Shown piece by piece: positions 1 to 10,809 of a DNA stretch of 64,000 nt (within the stretch, counting starts at the first letter, position 1; every line of letters begins with the position of its first letter). The DNA is from Cotesia glomerata (taxonomy: Eukaryota; Arthropoda; Insecta; Hymenoptera; Braconidae): NCBI RefSeq assembly GCF_020080835.1, contig NC_058162.1:15770140-15834139 (forward strand), written 5' to 3'. The translations under genes were made by a program, and so were the position numbers. The notes under the pieces were generated by a model that was given only the letters and a program-made list of their open reading frames with translations, searched no databases and was not told where the DNA came from.

Positions 1-404
1 GAGAGCGACTTGGTGGCAGAACAACCCAGGAATAACTTCAGGTCGACGCTGTGACCAGGGTGAGTGGCTTTGTCTCAATTGAAGTAGCTCGTGGGATTCG
101 AATTTGTTAATTAAACAGTTGGATTGGGTTCATTAAATAATTAATTTATGTATTATTAATTGTACTCGACACTAGTCGAGTCATAGTGTAAAAACGTCAA
201 GGCTAAGTTGAGTCACTCAGCAGAGATAATCCCACGAGGTATTTAGGTACCACCATATATTTTTTTTGAGTGTGTTTACGGATGTATAATTTTTATTGTT
301 CGTTATAAGTATTAGGCTGGTTGATTTTGTACTCCCGGGATAATCGATGAGTTCGATCACCCATTGATCGAGCTTCGGGTTCGTGCGAGTTACCGACGTT
401 GAGT

Positions 405-495
405 AAGAGGTTCGCCTACGGAGAGGGAACCTGAGAAACGGCTGCCGCGTCCGGGGCAGGCAATCGGACGTAAGTTGCCCACTCTCAGCGGAGCA
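405..495 (+). pseudogene. degenerate 18S rRNA-like fragment
   Basis: The words GGAGAGGGA, CCTGAGAAACGGCT and TTGCCCACTC occur in the same order and spacing as in the universally conserved block of eukaryotic small-subunit rRNA, where the matching words are GGAGAGGGAGCCTGAG, AAACGGCTACC and ATTACCCACTC. Weaker similarity extends about 15 bases upstream (GAGTAAGAGGTTCG against GAATCAGGGTTCGA). Many differences are A to G. No flanking rRNA could be recognised, so this is a short decayed rDNA piece or an rRNA-derived part of a repeat, not a functional gene. Confidence 0.6.
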
Positions 496-699
496 TTTGG
501 GACTTAGAATAGAATTTGAACTGTGTGAGACTCAGTGACAGAGGACTGAGTGATTATTTAATTTTTTTACTTAAGTATTTAAGTTAATTGTTGAGTAAAT
601 TCGACGATTGAATTTTATTATTCAAGGTTTAATTAAATTCGGCGAATAGATTATTTAAATCTTGAAATTTAAGTTGGCTATTCTTAACTGAATTTTGGC

Positions 700-1090
700 G
701 CATCGATTATCGAGTTTTACTTATTTAATTAATCGTTATTAATTAAAGCAAGCGGAGATTTATTTTTTTTTGTGTTGTTATTATTTTTAATTAACCATCA
801 TTAATTAAAGTCGGCGATTCGATTTATTTCTTTGAGTTAATAAATTGTTATTAACTGAAGTTAGCGAAGATTAATTTTTTTTGTTAATTTACTGACATTA
901 ACTGAATTGATGCAACGATTTATGTTTTATCAACTTGCTTAATTGTACTTACGTGAGTTCAGCGAAGTGTACTATTTTATTTGGTTAATTAATTGCCGTT
1001 AATTAATTTGAGCGAAGATTTATTTTTTTTTTTGAGTCGCTGGTCATTAATTTAGCTGAGCGAAGGTTCATTATTATTTGTTTGAGTATT
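700..1090. repeat. degenerate TTAATTAA / AGCGAAGATTTATT repeat field
   Basis: A motif made of a TTATTAATTAA core, then AGCGAAGATT or a close variant, then a run of T recurs roughly every 70-100 bases (about 735, 800, 850, 985 and 1050). Copies are diverged and spacing is irregular, so this is an old tandem array or a set of related insertions. Confidence 0.4.
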
Positions 1091-1312
1091 TAGCGAGTTA
1101 TTATTAAGTGGATTATTATGATTAGCTCATTGTGAGTATTGCGGCGACTTTAAACTTTTCCTTGCTCGGGTTGCGAACTGCGAATCGACGACAGCGTCGA
1201 CGATTATTGTTATTAATTTTCCTTGCGTTTCTTTTCTTGATTTGTCAATATTAACCAATTGTTTTATTTATAGATAATAAATTTATAATTTAAATTTCTC
1301 AATTAATTTTTA

Positions 1313-1455
1313 ACTTCCCGCTAAGAAAATCGAAGATTTTCAAAAATCGGGAAGTTATTGTTTTCACCCCGTTTTGCAAAAATCGAGTTTTCATCAGATC
1401 TCGACGTTTGAAGATCACAGGAAGCTTTCCTGACTATCCCCACGAGGTTGTCACG
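1313..1455 (+). repeat. D repeat copy 1, left part
   Basis: It begins TAACTTCCCGCTAA and contains CGAGTTTTCATCAGATCTCG. The same order of words starts the second D copy at about 21066. The inverse, TTAGCGGGAAGTT, lies near the right end of this copy at 7028-7041, so D has inverted subterminal motifs. The copy is interrupted at 1456 by the poly(A) end of R1-clade element A. Confidence 0.7.
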
Positions 1456-1726
1456 GTTTTTTTTTTTTTTTTTTTTTTTTTTTATAGAGGAGGTAAATTA
1501 TGTTTACGTATGCCGGGACTTGGTGTTGTTGCCAGGACTAGGTGTTGGTGCCTGGGTATGTCGGACTCAGAAGACAATATTATTTTGCAACAATACCGAC
1601 TAAACATCCTCCTCTCTCGTTTCCCTATATATGTTACAGGCAAGACTGGATCAGGATCGCGTTAGCATTACTTCAATCCAGTCCATGTTGTGCCTCACGA
1701 CACCTACTTCTTGTTATTACTGGTTT

Positions 1727-4705
1727 CTAATCCCTTTCTGCGATTTTTTCTTTCAAGAGACGCGGCGCGTAAGCTACTACAGCTGTCCAGTTTTCTTCTT
1801 TTTTGATCATGCAGGTTACCAAGCTCTCAGGGGAGAGTGTGGTGCCCATTGTTTCTTCGGTGCAGATTCTATCGTCCTTCCATCGATCACACTCGAAAAA
1901 CGTGTGCTCGGCGTTGTCAATTTTATCTGGACAGTATTTGCACGTTGGTGTGCTGTGCAAACCCATCTTGAATAGATAGGCATTGAACTGCCCATGTCCC
2001 GTCAGTAGCTGGGTCAGAAAGAAGTCCGTGTCCCCGTGCTTCCGAGAAAGCCAGACGTTGATGTTTGGGATCAGTCGCGCTGTCCATCTGCCTGTCTCTC
2101 CCGACGTCCATCGGTCCTGCCACTCTTGCTGCGTTTCCGTTTTTATCCTCGTTCTTGCCTCCTTCATGTTTTCGCCACCGATTTTAGCGTCGTAGAGTCT
2201 TGCTCTCTCGAACGCTAATAGGTCGATGAGCGTAGCTCCCGCAATGACCAATACAGCCGCTTCGGAAACCGTGCTGTAGGCGCAGGCAACTCTGAGAGCG
2301 CCTCGCCGCTGCACTGCTGCCATTTTCCGCCGATAGGTTTTCTGCTTTAATATATCTGCCCATATTCCCGCTCCATAAAGCAGTACCGAATGGACTGCTT
2401 CCAGAAGGACTCTCCTCTTTTTGGTTCTTGGTCCCATAGTATTCGTCATAATTCTTGTTAGGCTAGACACCGTCTTGCTGGCTTTCTGGCATGCACTATC
2501 GAGGTGTTCGCAGAAAGATAGTTTCTCGTCTATTATTACCCCCAGATAGCGCAGGGCCCTTGTTGACGTTAGCGTTATTTCTCCCATGTCCACAGCAAAT
2601 GGTTTTGGGAACCATTTTTGGCGAGTCAGAACGACCATCTCGGTTTTCTGTTTGGCGAGTTTCAGGTGATGCTTATCGAGCCAAGTCTCGACGGTGTCGA
2701 TGGTTTCCCGAACTAGCAGTTCAGCCTCCTCTACGCTGTCTACTATTATCGTGGCCGCGACGTCGTCTGCAAAGCCCGTTAGCTCCACTTGCTTTGGCAA
2801 CGAGATTTCCAGAAGCTCGTCGTAGTCCGCGTTCCATAGATCGGGCCCCATTATTGAGCCTTGCGGCACGCCAGCCGTTATGGCGTATTCTTGTGGACCT
2901 TCCGTGGTTTCTGCTATCAGCTTTCTCTCGTCAAGGTAGTTGTCGACTAGTGCCAGATTCTCCGGCTCCACGTCAAATCTGTGCTCCAGGGCGTCCAAAA
3001 TATCTCTCCAATTTGCGCTGTTAAAGGCATTTCTAATGTCTAACGTGAGGACAAGACACACCTTCCGGGCTTTGAGGCTACCAGTCCATGCTTCTCTCGC
3101 TGTCGCTACGACTTTCTGGATCACGCTGACTGTTGAACGTCCTTTCCGGAAGCCGTGTTGGTTTGCGGCAAAACCTCCAGCACGGTCTATGTCGTTGTGA
3201 AGTCTCCCTTGTATGAGCTTCTCGAGCAGTTTTCCAGCAATGTCCAGCATACAGAGTGGTCTAAACGACGAAGGTGTTTTGGGGGTTCCCTTACCTTTGT
3301 CTAAGAGAACCAATCTCTGCCGTTTCCAGACCACGGGAAACGTGCCAGTTGCCAAGCATGCGTTGTAGGTGTTCAGGAATATGTCTGGGTATTCCAGTTT
3401 TGATCACTGATGCCGGGATGCCATCAGGTCCAGGTGCCTTTCCTGTTTTGAGTGACTTGGCCGCGACTTGTAATTCCTTAGTTGTGAAGGGTGTTACTTC
3501 GCTGTTCTTAGTGTAGTGTTTCTTCTCCCGCGGTGGGTGTTTGGGGAAAAGCTCCGTTACAATGCTCTCCATCAAGGCAGGAGACTTCGGCGCCTCTGGT
3601 GAAGCCTTTCCAAGTCGTTTGGTGACAATTTGGTAGGCTTTACCACAGAGGTCATTGTCGAGATCGTTGCAGATCTCTTTCAACAGTTTCGCTTTACTTG
3701 CTTTAATGGCTCGGTTTAGCGTCTTTTTAGCCTGCTTGTACTCTTTTGAATACAAGTCCTGGCTTGGGGAGCGTTTCGTAGCTCTCGTTGCTCGGCGACG
3801 TAGCTGATGGCATATTTTGCGAAGTTCTGCTATGTCCGCTGAACACCAGTACGCCGGCCTGTGGAAGCTCTGGTTTTTCAGCCGCGGCATAGAGGCGTCA
3901 CATGCGGCAGTAATTTCTTTCATCGTGTTTAGCACTGCCTTTTCCGTCTTGCTGCAGGTATCCGGTGTCGGGTTGTTCTGGAGGATAGACCAGCTTCGTG
4001 CGAGTGAAGCTTGCAATGCCTCTGGATAAAGCCTTTTGGCATTCCACTTCCTCTTAGAAACGTCGCGTTGTGAAACCGGAGCAAATGCCAATCCAACGCT
4101 GAATGTCACAAACATTCGCTGCCACTGTATTCTTCGGATACTGTCCAGTCTTCAATCATGTTGGCAGTCCTTGGAGTCGCCAATGAGATGTCGAGGATGG
4201 ATTCTTGGTACCCTGGTCTTCTGAAGGTCGTGGTGCTCCCGGTGTTCAGCACTATGAGGTCGAGTCTAGCCACGACGTCAGCGACCTCGTTTCCTCTGGA
4301 GTCGGAGAAAGCAGCGCCCCACTCAGCCGATTTAGCGTTGAAGTCTCCGGCTACGATAACTTCGCCGTCGAACTTAGTGACCGCATCTTCTATATTTGCG
4401 AGTTTCTGTCGGAACACACTAATCCCTTCGTTAGGTGAGAAATAGACGCTCATGAAGTAGGTTGTGGGGGTTTGAATCCAGACAAAACCTGCTCCACCTC
4501 CGCTGTTGTTGATGGTAACGTTCTTTGTGTTCACAATCCAAATTGCTGCCGTGCCCGTTTCGTCTGCGAACCATGTTTTACCTTCGATGTTTAGATATTG
4601 CCCGCAGATAAAGCAGACGTCAATTTTATCTTCGAAAACACGCTGGCGCAGCAGGTTTTGCGCCAAGGCGCACCTATTCAGGTTGCCTTGTAGTATGCGT
4701 GTCAT
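1727..4705 (-). pseudogene. R1-clade ORF2 endonuclease/reverse transcriptase (element A), frameshifted
   Basis: ORF2 would nick the target site and prime reverse transcription. The endonuclease part (4705-4106) shows RILQGNLNR at its start, VIVAGDFNAKSAEWG and ILDISLATP. A frame change near 4110 leads into 4115-3291 (LKTGKAPGPDGIP, the first RT block). A second frame change near 3350 leads into 3352-1727, which has FRPLCMLD, HGFRKGRST, LTLDIRNAFNSA, the catalytic GFADDVAA and the C-terminal zinc motif CKYCPDKIDNAEHTFFEC. No large deletion is apparent; the two frameshifts are the visible defects. Apart from those the order and spacing of blocks match element B. The intact ORF1 suggests fairly recent decay. 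Confidence 0.9.
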
Positions 4706-6177
4706 TTCTGACCTTTTGTGGCTTCTGCAAGTGCTTTGCGGAATGCCTTACACGCTCCAGTGCCAGAAATATGGCATAGACTATCCTGGGCATCTTTGTC
4801 CGAAGCACAAAGGAAGCATTTTAACTTCTCCGTGCAGTTTACGGCCTTGTGGTTCTCTCCGCCACATTTGTAGCAGCACCTGCTTCTGTCTGGTCCCGTA
4901 CACTGACGTGTTTGGTGTCCATAACCAAGACATTTAAAACAACGTGTTACTTTTACTACTGGGCGTATACGACAGTTCACCAAACCGATCCGTATACGGG
5001 CCTTGTCAAGGGTTTTAATCGCACTGGGCTCGTCTCGTTCGCAGAAGGCTGCCCGATTAGCTTGTGGTGTGGGTTTTGTCAAATTTACCCGTTTGACCTC
5101 CAGGTTGTCAGTGAATTCACGTTTGAGTGCTTCACGGACTTCGCTCTCGGTAGAGATTTCATCTAAGTGGAGGATCTCGATCGTTATTGTTGGTGTTAGC
5201 ATCTTGACTGTGCCGATGTTTGCAGTGGCTGCCCTTACTGCATCGGTGAATGCCTTGCTGTCTTCGGTCTTTCGAGCCATTTCAAGGAGAACGCCTCCGT
5301 GTTTCGTCTTTTTAATAGACCTTATGTCTACGTCCGTCTCGACAGGGCTTACCTTGGCCTTGATTTCCTTGAGGAGATCGGCGTATGTTCGCCCTTCAGC
5401 TGGTTGGACTAGGACAGCTTTAGTTCTTGTCTTCTTCCTCCTTGGTTTCTTGGAGCCACCGCTGTTTGGCTGGTCTTGGGCTGTAACAGCTTGAATCACT
5501 GGCTCCTGTTCTTTCTTTTTCTTGTTTTGCCGAGTCACTTTGGTCCAGGTATCATCCCGGGCTGTCTTTTTCTGTGCTGGCTTGTCAATATCTGAGGAAG
5601 GGCTGGGCGTGGACAGCGGCCTCTTCTTGTTGCCATCTCCTTGCTGTGGTAATTTCTTAGGAGTGGTCAGAGGTGGCTGTGATTTTTTGTTCAGACTCGG
5701 AGATGTTTGAGTCGTTGACGCCGACTTCGTTGGTGATTTGTTGGCCAGCCTATATGCCGTACTAATAGACGAAACCAATTTTCTGATCTCATGGTGGAGA
5801 TTCTTTTTGTCTTTTATGAAGTCGGCTAACTCATCAATCTCGTTGCTGAGCCTCTCCATTGGTGACTGTTGGCCGGTGACAGTCGGTAGAGAGTTCATTC
5901 TTCCTCGGTGGGTTTGATTAGTGGCAGGAGCAAAAGGTCCTCCACTTTTTGAAGGAATGTTGCTCAGCTGTCCGTTCTCTGCCATCTGGGCTGATTTCGT
6001 ACTCCCTGTAACCTTGCTAGCATTGCTAGACAGCAGAGCCATGGGGTCTACTCCACTGTTCAAACGGTCGCTTGATAACGACGAGTTTAGGCCCGTTTGC
6101 ACGCCTTCCCTCGCCGGCACTGAGGTATCCATCCTCTGTACTGTAAACGATGTTTGAAAATCTTCTGACATTTCCAT
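4702..6177 (-). CDS. R1-clade ORF1 nucleic-acid-binding protein (element A)
   Basis: This is the Gag-like ORF1 that would bind element RNA in the retrotransposition particle. The first plausible ATG is at 6177; the frame stays open a few codons further up with a GTG only. The first two thirds are rich in Ser, Lys, Gln and Pro without a clear fold. The C-terminal third holds three zinc knuckles in a row: CFKCLGYGHQTRQC, CYKCGGENHKAVNC and a longer C-x2-C-x(n)-H-x(n)-C cluster starting CFLCASD. The TGA stop overlaps the ORF2 ATG as ATGA, which suggests ORF2 is made by termination and re-initiation. The frame is uninterrupted for 491 residues, so this ORF is intact while ORF2 is not. Homology is inferred from motifs only. 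Confidence 0.85.
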   Translation of the reverse strand: MEMSEDFQTSFTVQRMDTSVPAREGVQTGLNSSLSSDRLNSGVDPMALLSSNASKVTGSTKSAQMAENGQLSNIPSKSGGPFAPATNQTHRGRMNSLPTVTGQQSPMERLSNEIDELADFIKDKKNLHHEIRKLVSSISTAYRLANKSPTKSASTTQTSPSLNKKSQPPLTTPKKLPQQGDGNKKRPLSTPSPSSDIDKPAQKKTARDDTWTKVTRQNKKKKEQEPVIQAVTAQDQPNSGGSKKPRRKKTRTKAVLVQPAEGRTYADLLKEIKAKVSPVETDVDIRSIKKTKHGGVLLEMARKTEDSKAFTDAVRAATANIGTVKMLTPTITIEILHLDEISTESEVREALKREFTDNLEVKRVNLTKPTPQANRAAFCERDEPSAIKTLDKARIRIGLVNCRIRPVVKVTRCFKCLGYGHQTRQCTGPDRSRCCYKCGGENHKAVNCTEKLKCFLCASDKDAQDSLCHISGTGACKAFRKALAEATKGQK

Positions 6178-6320
6178 ATCATCTTTTGCTAGGTTTTGGT
6201 TCACCCCGAGTATTCTATTTCCTCGGTACCCGACGCATCTGACGTGCAGATATGCACGTCATTCCCCTGTCCGCCACCTGAGGAGACGCCCGATGCGGGA
6301 CCCAGCAGGCCCGATACGAG

Positions 6321-6381
<61 letters not shown>
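6321..6381. repeat. (TG)n microsatellite in D copy 1
   Basis: A near-perfect TG dinucleotide tract abuts the 5' end of R1-clade element A, which lies on the minus strand. D copies 2 and 3 carry (TG)n or (CA)n at the same place, so the tract belongs to D and served as the insertion site. Confidence 0.9.
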
Positions 6382-6385
<4 letters not shown>

Positions 6386-7070
6386 TATGTGAACCGCTTA
6401 TAACTTTTGAACGGCTTGACCGATTACATCGCGGTTGGTGCCATTCGAAAAGGCTTGACCAAACTTAGATTTTGAAAACTATTTGGACCGATTCAGATCA
6501 ATAGATTTTGAGAAATCTTCAAAAAACTGAAAAAAAAATTTTTTTCAAATGTGATTTTTTTGGAATAACTTTTAAACGGCTTGATGGTTCAATTCCAAAA
6601 ACTAATCAGCTTTTAACCTCAAAAAACCACGTTGATCGCCACCAGTCTGGTCAAAATCGGTTGATTCGTTCGAGAGATATCGTGAACGAAAGAAAACCGA
6701 AAAAAGTGTTTTTTTCGGAATAACTCCGAAATTCCTAGCGCGATCAATTCAAAATTTAAGATTCTTTGTGAGGCTTGAAAAATTGCGGCGAACGCTGCCA
6801 ACCGCGTGAAAATCGGTTTATTCATTCAAAAGTTATTGCGGTTTAAAAATTCAAAAAATAGTGTCTTATCAAATCTCTATCAGACTTTTGAGTTCGAAGA
6901 GCTCAAAAGCATAGGAAAGCAATCTCTTTGAGCTCGGAGAGCTCAAAATAACCCATAAATTGTATTTTTAAGCTCGAAGAGCTCAAAAACGTCATTGGTG
7001 TAATTTTAAACGTCTAAGTATGGAATTAGCGGGAAGTTGCAGGGATGGCCTTCAGGGTCAACCGTTTTTC
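6382..7070 (+). repeat. D repeat copy 1, right part
   Basis: It starts just after (TG)n with CTTATAACTTTTGAACGGCT and ends with GGCCTTCAGGGTCAACCG. Inside are degenerate repeats of roughly 150 bases built on AAAATCGGTT, TTCGTTCG and ATATCGTGAACGAA, then a cluster of GAGCTC palindromes (about 6896-6990). The same order of words occurs at 21372-22745 and, inverted, at 31168-31855. No protein-coding capacity is visible. Confidence 0.75.
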
Positions 7071-8037
7071 TAATTTTTTTTAATTAATTGCGAGCAATCC
7101 CGAATACTTTCTTCGTTCCTCTATAATTAATTCGTACCCTTAAGGCCCGCCACCCGACGAAGAGAGTCCCGGACCGGAGTAGCCGGAAATCGACGTGATC
7201 GGAGCAAAGCTCCTGGCCCCCAACAACAGGTAAAGCAGGTAGACCAGATTATTTATTTCCGACTTCGTCCTCGCTAACGCACGGGGACGAAAATACCCGT
7301 TATAGCACATAGAGATCTTAATGTTAATTTTTACTTTACTATATGAAAAATTTAGATATTAATATTTCGTAACTAAATTATTATATACGTAACTAAATTA
7401 TTTAAGCGAATAAACTACAATTAAATAATGTATTTTAACAATCGACTAAAAATTTAATGAACAATTAGTCAATCATTGTTAATAATTACTTCTAATCATT
7501 TATTACTCTTAACACGTGTTTTAACTAAATTTATTTCAGGTTATAGTTTTAAAAAAATGTTGTTTAAGGTTTTTCCTTATTATTGTAAAATTATTATTTT
7601 TCTAAACTTAAGTTATTATCTTTTTATGATATGTCTATACAGTAGACCAAAAGATATTTTCCTTAATGAGTTTATAATTACGAAAATTTCCCAGTCTGGA
7701 CTTTAGTGCCACAGTGCATTTACGAGTATCTTTAGATTTGAAGATTTCCAGATAATATCTTCCAATTTTCTTTCAATCGGCTACAAGTCCATTTACGTAT
7801 CACAAAACTCCCATTTACTTGTTTGTTAAGCCTTCAAATCTTAAGTGCATTGAGGCTCCAGACTAAGTACTTAAGTAAGAGAAATGGATCCGAACGAAAA
7901 ATTATGACGGTCTTCAATAGAAATAAATAAAAGAAAGAATTTATAAATAAAAATTAATATTAATAAAAATTAATATTAATAAATAAAAAAAAAATGTTTT
8001 ACATAACAATTAAAATTATTTACCTGAAAAAACGTTT
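7071..8037. other. gene-free interval before the Polinton
   Basis: Bases 7071-7320 continue the flank that D interrupted and are moderately GC-rich (CCCGGACCGGAGTAGCCGG). The rest is AT-rich and no open frame resembles a protein. The left Polinton terminus should lie here, but I could not recognise a terminal inverted repeat. Confidence 0.5.
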
Positions 8038-9711
8038 TTCTACTCGAAGCTTACTGATGATAATATTTCCAATGAGGATTATCAACATGCTCAAAATGTA
8101 TGGAATAAGTTTAATGTAAAAAATTTGGGTGATTATTCAGATTTATATTTAAAGACTGATGTATTATTACTCGCAGATATTTTTGAGAATTTCCGTTTTA
8201 ATTGCTACAAAACCTATGAGTTAGATCCCGCACATTATTATTCAGTTCCAGGATAAGCGTTTGATGCTATGTTGAAACATACTAGTGTTAAATAAGATTT
8301 GTTGCATGATACTGAAATGATACTATTTTTTGAAAAGGGAATTCGAGGCGGTGTTTTATAGTGTACCAATCGATATGCTAAAGTTAATAATAGGTTCATG
8401 GGTACAAATTTTAATAAAAATGATGTTGAATCGTACATCATGTATCATGATGTTAATAATCTTTATGGAGCTGCAATGTGTATATCATTGCCTTATGGAT
8501 CATTCGAATGGGTTGAAGATCACGAATTTGCTGATGTGAATAATGTAAATAAATTTATCAATAGTAATGATAATGAGGTGGGATTTATTTTAGAAGTCGA
8601 TCTAGATTGCCCACTCGAACTTCATGATCTCCATAAAGACTTACCTTTATGTCCCGAACATTTCATTCCACCAGGAAGCAAACAATCCAAATTAGCTACA
8701 ACGCTTTACTCAAAGAAAAAATATGTGATACATTATAAGAATTTGAGGCAAAGTCTTGAGCTAGGTTTGAAGCTTGTAAAAATCCATCGAGTTCTACAAT
8801 TTAAACAATTAGCATGGCTCAAACCATATATTAAAAAAAATACTGATTGTCGTAAATTAGCTAAGAATGATTTCGAAAAGGATTTTTACAAGCTTATGAA
8901 TAATGCTGTTTTTGGTAAGACTATGGAAAATGTTAGGAAATATAAAGAAGTAAAAATGACCAGTAAATGGTTTGGGCGCTATGGAGCTAAAAATATGATT
9001 TCATCTCCTAACTTCCATAGCTTTATGATTTTTGATGAAAACTTAGTCATCATTGAGTTAAATAAAGTGAACGTATATTTTAATAAGCCGATATATATTG
9101 GTTTTAGTATTTTAGATTTATCAAAAACATATATTTATGATTTTCATTATAACTACATAAGAGAAAAGTTTAGTGGTGATAAATAAAAATTACTATATAC
9201 AGATACCGATAGTTTAATATATCAATTTAATATACCTAATGTATATGAACATATCAAGCAAGATATAGATAGATTTGATACTTCAGACTATCCTCCTGAT
9301 AATATTTACAATATACCATTGAAAAATAAAAAAGTATTAGGTCTCATGAAAGATGAGAACAACGGTAAAATTATGACTGACTTTGTTGATTTAAGAGCTA
9401 AGCTCTATGCTTATAAAGTTCCTGATTGTTCTAAGCCTGCAGATAGAATTAAAAAGAGAGCAAAAGGTGTTAAAGGTGCAGTTGTACGGAAAATTAAGTT
9501 TGATGATTATAAAGAGTGTCTAATGAATCATATTAACATTAGACGTCATCAATATATTATCAAAAGTAGCAAGCATAAAGTAGAAACAATTAAACAAGAA
9601 AAATTAGCATTAAGTTGGGAGGATAATAAAAGAAAGTTAATCGATGATTCAACCGATACTTTACCCTGGGGGTATAAAGAAACTCCTAATAAACGAGCTA
9701 GATATAATTAG
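8038..9711 (+). pseudogene. protein-primed DNA polymerase B, truncated with four in-frame stops
   Basis: It would replicate the element from a protein primer. One frame runs from 8038 to the stop at 9709-9711, broken by TAA at 8254, TAA at 8293, TAG at 8359 and TAA at 9184. No frameshift is needed. Polymerase landmarks are all visible: YLKTDVLLLADIFENFR, the motif A region YHDVNNLYGAAM, motif B YKLMNNAVFGKTMENVR and motif C YTDTDSLIY just after the last stop. The C-terminus has the RHQYIIKSSKHKV segment typical of Polinton polymerases. The exonuclease region and the rest of the N-terminus are absent, since the frame upstream of 8038 is simple AT-rich sequence. Substitutions alone explain the stops, so the gene decayed without indels over 1.67 kb. 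Confidence 0.92.
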
Positions 9712-9880
9712 GAATCTTATAATGTGTATAGATCTATTCAATATTTATATTTTACGCTAATAAATGTAATTAGGTTAAGGATTTTTCAATAAAAGAACAA
9801 AACTTGAAATTATTTTTTTGTTTAACAATTTATTTATCCGTTACATATGAGATTTATCCATTATATATGAGATTTATTCA
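9712..9880. repeat. convergent 3' region with short tandem repeat
   Basis: This is the gap between the 3' ends of PolB (plus) and INT (minus). AATAAA-type signals occur on the plus strand (AATAAATG at about 9760, AATAAAAG at about 9788). About 9843-9898 holds three near-copies of a 19-20 base unit, ATATGAGATTTATTCATTA; the last overlaps the INT stop codon. Confidence 0.5.
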
Positions 9881-10809
9881 TTACATATCAGATTTATTAA
9901 CCCAGCTGTTATGTGAATTGTCGAAACCTAACCACTTAACATAAGCCTTGTTCCCACGTTCCTTGATAATTTTCTCAACTAAATATATATCATCATATTT
10001 TACTTTGCTAAGTTCTTCGGTATAGAAGCCTCCCTGAATCGGTTGATCCTGGTAGTCAACCAATTTATAAGTTGTAGGATTTGTATTTTGCACAGTCTTG
10101 ATAGTAAAAATTTCCGTTGTCCAGTTTGGTGTGTATCCTTTCTCGAATATATGTTTATACTTGCTTATACGAACTTTATCTCCAACTTTAAATTTAGTTT
10201 TCAGCATGGGAGTTTTCTTTTTAAGAGGTTCATATATCATTCGCAGTACTTGTTTTTCTTTACTAGCAGTTACATCGACTGGTTTCATTTTGATTGTTCG
10301 ATGTTTAGTGTTATTATAAGTATCCACCAAATCAGGAAGCATGTCAACCCATTTATAAGTACCTCGACTGGTAAATTGCTGCCACATTTTATTTTGAGTG
10401 TTCGATTGAATCGTTCACGAATTGAAGCTTTTAAATTGCTGAATGTTGAGTACATGCTAATTTTGTATTGTTTCATAACGTTTTTGAATTCTTTGTTATA
10501 AAACTCTTTCCCATTATCAACATGTAGATTGTGTGGTTTGCGGTCTTTTTGAAGTACACTTTTCATTGCATTTTTAACATCATCAGCACTTTTACTTTTA
10601 ATGGGGACCACACATGCATACTTTGAAAAAATATCTATTATTGTAAGCAAATATTTGTTCCCATTATTTAATTTAGAATATGGAATCATCTCAACCAAGT
10701 CAGCTTGCCATGTTTCATCAATCCTACGTATGTCAACATGACGACGGGGATAATTTCTTCGAGCTAAACGATGAAGCTCTCTAGCAATAACTTCTTTTTT
10801 ATCAACCAT
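9881..10809 (-). pseudogene. retroviral-type integrase with chromodomain, one frameshift
   Basis: This is the Polinton integrase that inserts the linear genome into host DNA. The probable ATG is at 10809 and overlaps the stop of the upstream gene (ATGGTTGA). The catalytic core shows Asp in WQADLVEM, Asp in HVDNGKEF and Glu in SIRERFNRTLK, with the last two about 33 residues apart. Near 10389, just after RTLKIK, the frame shifts by one base and continues as MWQQFTSRGTYKWVDMLP. The C-terminal part has the SH3-like FKVGDKVRISKYK segment and ends with a chromodomain-like stretch, YLVEKIIKERGNKAYVKWLG. The frameshift lies between the catalytic core and the rest, so no complete protein can be made as read. 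Confidence 0.9.

Larger units (their letters stand above)
1..1312. other. AT-rich flank without a gene
   Basis: I see no convincing coding region here. The stretch holds an 18S rRNA-like segment and a degenerate repeat field, listed separately. A GGTGAGT at 59-65 resembles a splice donor but no exon could be read upstream. The sequence resumes after the D repeat at about 7071 and has TTAATTAATT-like tracts at both junctions, so 1-1312 and 7071-7320 were probably contiguous before D inserted. Confidence 0.5.
1456..6320 (-). mobile_element. R1-clade non-LTR retrotransposon A
   Basis: This is an ORF1 plus ORF2 element read on the minus strand, ending in a poly(A) tail (T-run at 1456-1483 on the plus strand). 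ORF1 has CCHC knuckles. ORF2 has an apurinic-like endonuclease and a reverse transcriptase with the FADD box, as in R1-clade elements. ORF1 and ORF2 overlap by ATGA, the arrangement also seen in element B. The 5' end adjoins a (TG)n tract. Two ORF2 frameshifts make the copy defective, although its length of about 4.86 kb is close to full. Confidence 0.9.

Noticed and set aside
1408..6157. Plus-strand open frames of 60-177 codons over element A
   Set aside because: They are shadows opposite ORF1 and ORF2 of the minus-strand R1-clade element; no protein family words appear in them.
6196..6468. Open frame with a VCVCVC run, and similar TH or VC runs at 21088-21629 and 31788-32058
   Set aside because: These are translations of (TG)n or (CA)n tracts.
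7476..7706. 76-codon open frame before the Polinton
   Set aside because: It is AT-rich with biased Phe/Leu/Ile/Lys composition and no recognisable word; chance frame.
7330..8030. Polinton left terminal inverted repeat
   Set aside because: I compared the AT-rich sequence with 18040-18387 and found no convincing inverted match, so no TIR is annotated.
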